DNA of 64,000 nucleotides from Nocardioides bizhenqiangii (GTDB lineage: Bacteria; Actinomycetota; Actinomycetes; Propionibacteriales; Nocardioidaceae): NCBI RefSeq assembly GCF_034661235.1, contig NZ_CP141059.1, positions 3,657,501 through 3,721,500 on the forward strand. Reading direction: 5' to 3'. The notes beneath the pieces are model-generated. The model saw nothing but the letters and a program-made list of their open reading frames with translations. It was not told the origin of the DNA and made no database searches. The position numbers and the translations under genes were made by a program. Each line of letters begins with the position of its first letter. Within the stretch, counting starts at the first letter, position 1. Shown in pieces: positions 58,318 through 64,000 of this stretch.

Positions 58318-59282
58318 GTCCGGCTCACCAGCTCGACGTACGCGTCCTCGAGCGTCGGTTCGCGGGTGCCGACCCGCCCGACGCGGACGCCGTCGAGCCC
58401 CGCCAGCGCAGCCTGGGTGACCTGGGCGCCGGCGTCGCAACGGACGATCAGGACCTGCATCTGGCCGCGCTCCTCGACGGCGACCGACTTCACGCCGGCG
58501 ATCGCGCCGATGTCGGTGACCGCGGCATCCGCGACGCCGTACGTCTCGATCTCGACGACGCTGCCGACGGAGACCAACCCCTTGAGGTGCGCGGGAGTCC
58601 CCTCGGCGACGATCTCACCGGCGCGGATCACCGCGATCCGGTCGCACAGCTCGTCGGCCTCGAACATGTAGTGCGTCGTGAGCAGCACGGTCTTGCCGAC
58701 GTCGATCAGCGACGCGATCGTCGCGCGCAGCTCGCGGGCGCCGACCGGGTCGATGCCGATCGAAGGCTCGTCGAGGAACAGCACCTCCGGGTCGTGGAGG
58801 AGCCCCCGCGCGATGTGGAGCCGCTGCCGCATGCCGCGGGAGAAGCCCTCCACCCGCTCGCGCTCCCGGCCGGTGAGCCCGACCATCTCGAGCAGCTCGC
58901 CGATCCTCGCTCGCTGCTCGCGCGGTGGGACGCCGTAGAGCTCGGAGAAGTAGCGCAGGTTGTCGAGCGCCGACAGCCGCTCGTAGAGCCCGCGGTCCCC
59001 GCCGAAGACGTAGCCGATCCGACGGCGCACCTCGCGGACGTCGTCGACCACGTCGTGACCGAGCACCCGTGCCGTCCCCGACGTCGGCAGGAGGAGCGTG
59101 ATCAGCATCTTGATCGTGGTCGTCTTGCCGGCGCCGTTGGGGCCGAGCAGGCCGAACAGCTCGCCGCGCTCGATCTCGAAGCTCACCCCGCGGACCGCCT
59201 CGACCTCCTTCGCCGTCCGACGGAGCACGCCCGTGCGGGTGAGGAAGGTACGGCGGAGGTCCCGAGCCTCGACGGCAGTCAC
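58314..59282 (-). CDS. ABC exporter ATPase (DrrA-like)
   Basis: A 322-residue ATPase. It has Walker A GPNGAGKTTT, signature FSRGMRQRL, Walker B VLFLDEPSIGIDP and a C-terminal DrrA-type domain ending in LEDAYVELVS. It energises the two adjacent permeases; the family exports drugs or lipids. It is the first gene of the unit. Confidence 0.93.
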   Translation of the reverse strand: MTAVEARDLRRTFLTRTGVLRRTAKEVEAVRGVSFEIERGELFGLLGPNGAGKTTTIKMLITLLLPTSGTARVLGHDVVDDVREVRRRIGYVFGGDRGLYERLSALDNLRYFSELYGVPPREQRARIGELLEMVGLTGRERERVEGFSRGMRQRLHIARGLLHDPEVLFLDEPSIGIDPVGARELRATIASLIDVGKTVLLTTHYMFEADELCDRIAVIRAGEIVAEGTPAHLKGLVSVGSVVEIETYGVADAAVTDIGAIAGVKSVAVEERGQMQVLIVRCDAGAQVTQAALAGLDGVRVGRVGTREPTLEDAYVELVSRT

Positions 59283-59346
59283 CTTGCGAGGCTAGGTGAT
59301 CAGTGCCGTCGGACGCCGCTCATTAACGCGCTACACACTGAGCGGA

Positions 59347-60327
59347 TCAGGCGTGGCCGTCGAACATGGAGGTGACCGAGCCGTCCTCGAACACCTCGCG
59401 GATCGCACGGGCGAGCATCGGTGCGATCGACAGGATGGTGAGCTTGTCGAACTGCTTCTCCGAGCCGACCGGCAGCGTGCTGGTCACCACGATCTCGAGG
59501 GCGGTGCTGTTCTTCAGCCGGTCGACGGCGGGGTCGGACAGGATCGCGTGGGTCGCGGCGATGATCACGCCGGACGCGCCCGCGGCGGTCAGTGCTTCGG
59601 CCGCCTGCACGATCGTGCCACCGGTGTCGATCATGTCGTCGGTCAGCACGCAGATCCGGCCGGAGACGTCACCGACGACGCGGTTGGCGACCGTCTCGTT
59701 CGGCCGGTCCGCACGGCGGGTCTTGTGGATGAACGCCAGCGGTACGCCGCCGAGCCGGGCGGACCACCGCTCGGCGACCTTGATCCGGCCGGCGTCCGGC
59801 GAGACCACGGCGATCGGCTGTCCGCCGTACTTCGACTTGATGTAGTCGGTGAGGATCGGAAGTGCCATCAGGTGGTCGACCGGTCCGTTGAAGAACCCCT
59901 GGAGCTGGTCGGCGTGGAGGTCGACGGTGATGATCCGGTCGGCGCCCGCGGTCTTGAACATGTCGGCCATCAGCCGCGCCGAGATCGGCTCGCGGCCCCG
60001 GTGCTTCTTGTCCTGGCGGCTGTAGCCCCAGAATGGCATGACGACGGTGATCCGCTTGGCCGAGGCGCGCTTGAGGGCGTCGACCATGATCAGCTGCTCC
60101 ATGATCCACTCGTTGATCGGAGCCGTGTGGCTCTGGATCACGAAGGCGTCGCAGCCGCGGACGCTCTCCTCGAAGCGCACGTAGATCTCGCCGTTGGCGA
60201 ACTCGAAGGCCTGCGTCGGCACGAGGGAGATGCCGAGGATCTCGGCCACCTCTTCCGCCAGCTCCGGGTGAGCCCGGCCGCTGAAGACCATGAGGTTCTT
60301 CTCAGTGGTCCGCTGGATTCCGGGCAC
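59347..60327 (-). CDS. prs: ribose-phosphate pyrophosphokinase
   Basis: Makes PRPP from ribose 5-phosphate and ATP. The class I enzyme has 326 residues. FANGEIYVRFEESVRG, then PFWGYSRQDKKHRGREPISA and VLTDDMIDTGGTI (PRPP-binding loop) are all present. GTG 60327 is preceded by AGGAGT, and the usual PGIQRTTEKNLMVFSG start follows. It is downstream of glmU on one transcript, a conserved neighbourhood. Confidence 0.97.
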   Translation of the reverse strand: MPGIQRTTEKNLMVFSGRAHPELAEEVAEILGISLVPTQAFEFANGEIYVRFEESVRGCDAFVIQSHTAPINEWIMEQLIMVDALKRASAKRITVVMPFWGYSRQDKKHRGREPISARLMADMFKTAGADRIITVDLHADQLQGFFNGPVDHLMALPILTDYIKSKYGGQPIAVVSPDAGRIKVAERWSARLGGVPLAFIHKTRRADRPNETVANRVVGDVSGRICVLTDDMIDTGGTIVQAAEALTAAGASGVIIAATHAILSDPAVDRLKNSTALEIVVTSTLPVGSEKQFDKLTILSIAPMLARAIREVFEDGSVTSMFDGHA

Positions 60328-60389
60328 GCGAGACTCCTGTGGTCGCCGGCGGGGGGTTACTGCTGATTCTGCCCCCTCGCGAAGGCCAG

Positions 60390-60414
60390 TCCCAAGTTCC
60401 CACGTGTTTTGGGA
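60390..60414. other. weak hairpin between glmU and prs
   Basis: TCCCAA and TTGGGA pair with a 13-base loop. It is too short to be sure of termination; prs probably reads through from glmU. Confidence 0.3.
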
Positions 60415-60444
60415 CAATTCGTGTCGCGAGCAGCGGGAAGCGGT

Positions 60445-61899
60445 CTAGTCGTCGGACTCGCTCGGTAGGGACTCGGCGGCCTCGGCCGCGGCCGCCTGAG
60501 GGGTGCCGGCCCGCTTGGTCTGCGCCCATCCTGGCAGGTTCCGCTGCTGCCCCATGCTGACGGCGAGTGCGCCGGGCGGCACGTCCCGCCGGACGACGGT
60601 GCCGGCGCCGGTCGCCGCGCCGTCACCGATCGTGACCGGGGCGACGAACGTGTTGTTCGACGACGTGCGCGCGTGCTTCCCGACCTTCGTGCGGTGCTTC
60701 TTGACCCCGTCGTAGTTTGCGAAGATGGTGCCGGCACCGATGTTGGTGCCCTCTCCGATCTCGGCGTCGCCGACGTACGAGAGATGCGGGACCTTCGCCC
60801 CGTCGCCGATCTGGGCGTTCTTGGTCTCCACGAACGCGCCGATCTTGCCGCGGGCGCCGAGGATGGTGCCGGGCCGGAGGTAGGAGAACGGCCCGACGGT
60901 GGCGCCGGCGCCGATGACCGCCATCTGGCCATGGGTCCGTACGACGCGCGCACCCACCCCGACCTCGCAGTCGTCGAGCGTGGTGTCCGGGCCGATCACC
61001 GCGTCCTCGCCGACGATGGTCTCGCCGAGCAGCTGCGTGCCGGGCAGGATGGTCACGTCCTCGGCCAGCACCACGTCGGCGTCGATCCAGGTGGTCTCGG
61101 GATCCATGACCGTCACCCCGTTCTCCATCCAACGGGTGACGATCCTGCGGTTGAGCTCACGACCGAGCGCGGCGAGCTGGGCCCGGTCGTTGGCGCCCTC
61201 GGTCTGCCACACGTCCTCGACCGGGAACGCCGTCACGGTCAGGCCGGCGGCGCGGGCGAGCTGGACGGTGTCGGTCAGGTAGTACTCGCCCTTGGCGTTG
61301 TCGTTGCCGATCCGGCCGATCGCGTCGGTCAGGAAGTCGCAGTCGAAGGCGAGGATCCCGGAGTTGATCTCCCGGATCGCGCGCTGCTCGTCGGTCGCGT
61401 CCTTCTCCTCGACGATCGCGAGCACGTCGCCCTCGTCGTCGCGGACGATGCGGCCGTACCCCTTCGGCTGGTCGACGACGCCCGAGAGGATGCTGACGGC
61501 CGCCTGCGCGGCCTCGTGCTCGGCGGCGAACCAGCGCAGTGTGCGCCCCTCGAGCAGAGGCGTGTCGCCGTACGCGATGAGGACGGTGCCGCCCACGGGT
61601 GTGACCTGCTGCTCGTCGAGAGCGTCGAGAGCCACCCGGACGGCGTGACCGGTGCCGAGCTGCTCGTCCTGGACCGCGAGCACCGCCTCCGGCATGCACT
61701 CGTGGATGTGGGGGGCCACCTGCTCCCGCTGGTGACCGACGACCGCGCAGACCCGGGTCGGCTCGACGCCGCTGACGGCGGCCAGGACGTGCCCGATCAT
61801 GCTGCGGCCGCCGATGGGGTGCAGCACCTTCATCGTCTTCGACTTCATCCGGGTGCCGCCACCTGCGGCAAGGACGATGACGGTCAGCTGATCGGCCAT
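60445..61899 (-). CDS. glmU: bifunctional UDP-N-acetylglucosamine pyrophosphorylase / glucosamine-1-phosphate acetyltransferase
   Basis: Makes UDP-GlcNAc for peptidoglycan. It is 484 residues long. The N-terminal nucleotidyltransferase has VIVLAAGGGTRMKSKTMKVL and YGDTPLL; the C-terminal left-handed beta helix has repeats such as IGPDTTLDDCEVGVGARV and NYDGVKKHRTKVG. The short C-terminal tail after the acetyltransferase is Ala/Glu-rich. It is the first gene of glmU-prs. Confidence 0.97.
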   Translation of the reverse strand: MADQLTVIVLAAGGGTRMKSKTMKVLHPIGGRSMIGHVLAAVSGVEPTRVCAVVGHQREQVAPHIHECMPEAVLAVQDEQLGTGHAVRVALDALDEQQVTPVGGTVLIAYGDTPLLEGRTLRWFAAEHEAAQAAVSILSGVVDQPKGYGRIVRDDEGDVLAIVEEKDATDEQRAIREINSGILAFDCDFLTDAIGRIGNDNAKGEYYLTDTVQLARAAGLTVTAFPVEDVWQTEGANDRAQLAALGRELNRRIVTRWMENGVTVMDPETTWIDADVVLAEDVTILPGTQLLGETIVGEDAVIGPDTTLDDCEVGVGARVVRTHGQMAVIGAGATVGPFSYLRPGTILGARGKIGAFVETKNAQIGDGAKVPHLSYVGDAEIGEGTNIGAGTIFANYDGVKKHRTKVGKHARTSSNNTFVAPVTIGDGAATGAGTVVRRDVPPGALAVSMGQQRNLPGWAQTKRAGTPQAAAAEAAESLPSESDD

Positions 61900-61992
61900 G
61901 CCCCGAGCCTACGGCTCTACGACGGCCGGCCGGTCTGCACATCTGCACCAAACCTCCACAGATCGGCCACCGGTCCCGACCGTCCGGTGTCC

Positions 61993-62007
61993 TACCGTCG
62001 AGTCATG
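61993..62007 (+). promoter_or_regulatory. leaderless -10/start arrangement for small membrane protein
   Basis: TACCGT (61993-61998), six bases, then ATG 62005. Confidence 0.5.
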
Positions 62008-62412
62008 ACGGTAGCGATCCACGAGAAGCCCCTCTTCAGCGGCAGCAGCGCCTACCGGCTCGGCCTCGCGGTCGGCCTCGGCACCGTGCTCTTCCTGATC
62101 TGGCTCCTGGCCGCCGTAGGCGTGATGGCCGAGTCCGGCTACCGCGGCGACCTGGCGTACGCCGGGGTCCTGATGTCCACGCTCGGTGGCGTCGTCGTCT
62201 CCCGCCTCCGTCCGGGCAGCCTGGCCGACACCACGCTCGCGACCGCGGTGGCGATCGTCGGTGTCACGGTGCTCGCCCTGATCGGCGGCGTGCACGAGCG
62301 GCCCGCGACGTCCGTCGCCGAGCTGCTCGGGCTCAACGCGATCTTCGCTACGGGGTTCGCGGTCTCCGGGCTGCTGTTCCGGCGAGCGGCAGCGCCGACG
62401 CCTGGCGGGTAG
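62005..62412 (+). CDS. small membrane protein of unknown function
   Basis: A 135-residue protein with four predicted transmembrane helices: YRLGLAVGLGTVLFLIWLLA, YAGVLMSTLGGVVVSRLRPG, LATAVAIVGVTVLALIGGV and LNAIFATGFAVSGLLF. The soluble N-terminus is short. I recognise no family beyond an integral-membrane hypothetical. Its stop is directly adjacent to the cupin stop. Confidence 0.7.
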   Translation: MTVAIHEKPLFSGSSAYRLGLAVGLGTVLFLIWLLAAVGVMAESGYRGDLAYAGVLMSTLGGVVVSRLRPGSLADTTLATAVAIVGVTVLALIGGVHERPATSVAELLGLNAIFATGFAVSGLLFRRAAAPTPGG

Positions 62413-62766
62413 TCAGCGCCACGTCACGTCTTCCAGCTCCGAGGCGTTCTTCGTGACGATCTCCATCACGGCCCGCAGCTCCTGGGCGGGGCTGGCCTCG
62501 AACATCTCGGTCTCCTCCAGGAAGACCGGGACGTGCCCGGGCTCCAGGTAGAACGCGTCGCCGGCGGAGATGATCTCCTCACGGTCGTCGTATCTGACGA
62601 CGAAGCTGCCGCTGAAGACGTATCCCCAGTGCGGGCACGGGCACGCGTCGCCCGGCAGGCCGCGCAGCAGTGGAGCGGTGTCGAGTCCGGCGGGGAAGGT
62701 CTCGAACTCGATGAGGAGGTCCCCCCACTCGAGGCCCTCGGTCGTCTCGTCACGGTGTGATCGCAT
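62413..62766 (-). CDS. single-domain cupin protein
   Basis: A 117-residue cupin. ACPCPHWGYVFSGSFVVRYD gives the first metal-motif half (His in PHWGYV) and AGDAFYLEPGHVPVFLEETE the second (His in PGHVP). ATG 62766 follows a GGAG; an in-frame TTG at 62778 is possible. The substrate is unknown. The promoter region carries the same SARP-like direct repeat as the DUF1059 gene, so the adjacent SARP regulator probably activates it. Confidence 0.82.
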   Translation of the reverse strand: MRSHRDETTEGLEWGDLLIEFETFPAGLDTAPLLRGLPGDACPCPHWGYVFSGSFVVRYDDREEIISAGDAFYLEPGHVPVFLEETEMFEASPAQELRAVMEIVTKNASELEDVTWR

Positions 62767-62815
62767 CGCATGCTCCAATCCTCCGGCCCGCCCCGGCGGC
62801 GGTCCGTCCGCGAGG

Positions 62816-62847
62816 ACGATGCACGGCCGAGGTTGGCCCGAGGTTGG
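62816..62847 (-). promoter_or_regulatory. SARP-type direct repeat and -10 for the cupin gene
   Basis: Read on the minus strand: CCAACCT (62847-62841), four bases, CCAACCT (62836-62830), eight bases, then CATCGT (62821-62816) as -10. An 11-bp period with the 3' repeat 8 bp from the -10 is the classic SARP target geometry. The transcript would carry a leader of about 40 bases before ATG 62766. Confidence 0.75.
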
Positions 62848-62856
62848 CAGCAGGTG

Positions 62857-63612
62857 TCATCCCAGGATCAACGACTCGTAGACGGCGCGGGTCTGGGCGG
62901 AGGGCGGAACGCCCAGCTCCTCGTCGAGCACCCGACGGCACCGTTCGTAGACCTTGATCGCCTCTGCCCGGTTGCCGGTTTCGGCGAGCGCGCACATCAG
63001 GCGTTGGTACGCCGACTCGCGGACCGGCTCCAATGCGATCAGGTCCTCGGCGGCCTGGATCGCCTCGGCGAGGTCGCCGTTGGCGGCATCGCAGACGATG
63101 GCGCACTCAAGGGCGCGGAGGTACACCTCCCGCAGTGCGGCGCGGCGGCGCGAGGCCCAGGGCCCGTCCTCGCCGAGAAGGAACGGCCGGCGGCCGATGT
63201 GGTAGGCGACGTAGGCCCAGCCATAGCCGTCGAGCGGCCGGTCGGCCGCGATCGCGACCTCTGCGGCGTGCACGGCGGTCGCCGCATCCTCGATGTCGAC
63301 CCAGGTGTCGTGCGGCAGCATCATCTGGTAGCAGCCGAACGCCGTCTGCAGCGTGTCCCCCGGGAGGCCGACAGACCTCAGGGCCGCCCGCAGCTTGCTG
63401 ATGATGGCCATCAGCCCCTTCTCCCAGGCGTCCGGCACCTCGTCGCCCCACAGCTCCAGGCCGAGCTCGTCGCGGGAGACGGGTCTGGTGCGTTCGGCCA
63501 CGAGATAGGCCAGCACCAACCGGCCCTGTCGGCCCGGCAGGGCGCTCTCGTCGAGGAGCAGGTCGCCGTTCTCGACCCGCACCCGGGACGTGAGGTAGAT
63601 GCGCACCGTCAC
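62857..63612 (-). CDS. small SARP-type transcriptional activator (BTAD domain)
   Basis: A 251-residue regulator of the Streptomyces antibiotic regulatory protein type. Residues ~1-85 form an OmpR-like winged helix (GRQGRLVLAYLVAERTRPVS, RDELGLELWGDEVP, ending LMAIISKLRAAL). Residues ~90-250 are the bacterial transcriptional activator domain (ERCRRVLDEELGVPPSAQTR). No ATPase or TPR part follows, so it matches the short ActII-ORF4/RedD form. GTG 63612 is preferred; TTG 63621 would overlap the repeat. It sits between two genes with matching SARP-like sites. Confidence 0.88.
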   Translation of the reverse strand: MTVRIYLTSRVRVENGDLLLDESALPGRQGRLVLAYLVAERTRPVSRDELGLELWGDEVPDAWEKGLMAIISKLRAALRSVGLPGDTLQTAFGCYQMMLPHDTWVDIEDAATAVHAAEVAIAADRPLDGYGWAYVAYHIGRRPFLLGEDGPWASRRRAALREVYLRALECAIVCDAANGDLAEAIQAAEDLIALEPVRESAYQRLMCALAETGNRAEAIKVYERCRRVLDEELGVPPSAQTRAVYESLILG

Positions 63613-63617
63613 GAGGC

Positions 63618-63649
63618 CCAACCTTCCGCCAACCTCCCCGGATTATCGT
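63618..63649 (+). promoter_or_regulatory. SARP-type direct repeat and -10 for the DUF1059 gene
   Basis: CCAACCT (63618-63624), four bases, CCAACCT (63629-63635), eight bases, then TATCGT (63644-63649). It is the same heptamers, period and spacing as the cupin promoter. It lies six bases before the divergent SARP start, so binding may also repress the regulator's own gene. Confidence 0.75.
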
Positions 63650-63681
63650 CCCAGTCCTCCACCCAGAATGGGAGTTCCGAG

Positions 63682-63831
63682 ATGACCAAGGTGATCAAGT
63701 GCGACTGCGGCTTCGTGGTGCGCGGAGCCGACGACGACGAGCTCGCCCAGGCGGCTCAGACCCACGCCCGGGAGGTGCACTCCATCGACATCACCGTCGA
63801 GCAGGCCCTCGCGATGGCCGAGCCCGAGTGA
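63682..63831 (+). CDS. DUF1059 small protein
   Basis: A 49-residue protein: TKVIKCDCGFVVRGADDDEL, then an AREVHSID segment, matching DUF1059, whose Cys and His residues suggest metal binding. GGGAG lies upstream of ATG 63682. The function is unknown. It is controlled by a promoter with SARP-like heptamers, divergent from the SARP gene. Confidence 0.85.
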   Translation: MTKVIKCDCGFVVRGADDDELAQAAQTHAREVHSIDITVEQALAMAEPE

Positions 63832-63847
63832 CCTCGAGCACCCAGGG

Positions 63848-64000
63848 CTAGGCGGACGTACCCCGGTCCTCGTCGAGGAACCAGCGCACGCCCGCGCGGA
63901 TCGCCTGCTCCGTCGGTGCCGGCACCCAGCCGAGCTCGCGGGTGGCCTTGGAGTGCTCGAGCGCCGACTGGATGTGCATCAACCGGACGCTGGTCGGGGT
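63848..64000 (-). CDS. NAD-dependent epimerase/dehydratase family protein (C-terminal end only)
   Basis: The last 50 residues of a protein entering from the right edge: HIQSALEHSKATRELGWVPA, then TEQAIRAGVRWFLDEDRG. The SKA-x-RELGW-x-P motif is the typical end of extended short-chain dehydrogenase/epimerases such as dihydroflavonol reductase-like and hopanoid-associated ones. The 5' part lies outside the window. Confidence 0.8.
   Translation of the reverse strand, partial: TPTSVRLMHIQSALEHSKATRELGWVPAPTEQAIRAGVRWFLDEDRGTSA

Noticed and set aside
61900..62004. tRNA gene upstream of glmU
   Set aside because: A tRNA sometimes lies beside glmU in actinomycetes, but no cloverleaf or T-loop sequence is present here.

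Overview
The window is high-GC DNA (about 70% G+C by eye). It has tightly packed genes on both strands, frequent GTG starts and stop/start overlaps (ATGA, GTGA). The protein set points to an actinomycete, most likely in or near Nocardioidaceae (Nocardioides-like). Pointers are the XPB-type helicase next to a helicase-associated protein, a small SARP regulator, DUF3027, DUF2530, DUF4031 and DUF1059 proteins, a choice-of-anchor-P secreted protein, and both class I and class II fumarases. No rRNA, tRNA, CRISPR array, prophage or insertion sequence is recognisable.

Layout. 1-4.6 kb: the 5' part of a lipoprotein solute-binding protein, arylamine N-acetyltransferase, small enzymes and a flavin monooxygenase. 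4.8-12.5 kb: a secreted duplicated-domain protein, class I fumarase, AraC regulator/DUF2000 pair, PhoX-like phosphatase, a solitary mraY and trmO. 12.5-24.2 kb: hydrolase, zinc-ribbon protein, methyltransferases, an ArsR/SRPBCC pair with a clear operator, fumC, HIT and GlsB proteins, a lytic transglycosylase-like protein, an internally shortened DUF559 gene between two palindromic repeats, PhoH2, a TPR protein and trmB. 24.4-28.8 kb: the str operon rpsL-rpsG-fusA-tuf (minus strand) ending in a long hairpin. 29-36 kb: NCS2 permease, a MarR/MFS pair, and DUF2530, methyltransferase, DUF3027 and MFS genes. 36-46 kb: cold-shock protein, S8 protease/GNAT pair, FHA/PP2C signalling pair, helicase-associated protein and XPB. 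46-56.5 kb: chorismate mutase, HD and DUF4031 genes, an unknown two-gene unit, GntR facing an AlkB-like dioxygenase with an SOS-like box, LemA/DUF2207, cysQ, pth and rplY. 56.7-64 kb: a three-gene ABC exporter, prs and glmU, a small membrane protein, then a SARP regulator between a cupin gene and a DUF1059 gene, and the 3' end of an epimerase.

Two regulatory patterns stand out. First, at least ten genes have a TANNNT -10 hexamer exactly six bases before their ATG/GTG, the geometry of leaderless transcripts. Second, the SARP gene is flanked by two copies of a CCAACCT direct repeat with 11-bp period, each 8 bp before a (T/C)ATCGT hexamer. One faces the cupin gene and the other faces the DUF1059 gene, so this is a compact candidate SARP regulon. 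Palindromic intergenic elements of several families are scattered through the window.
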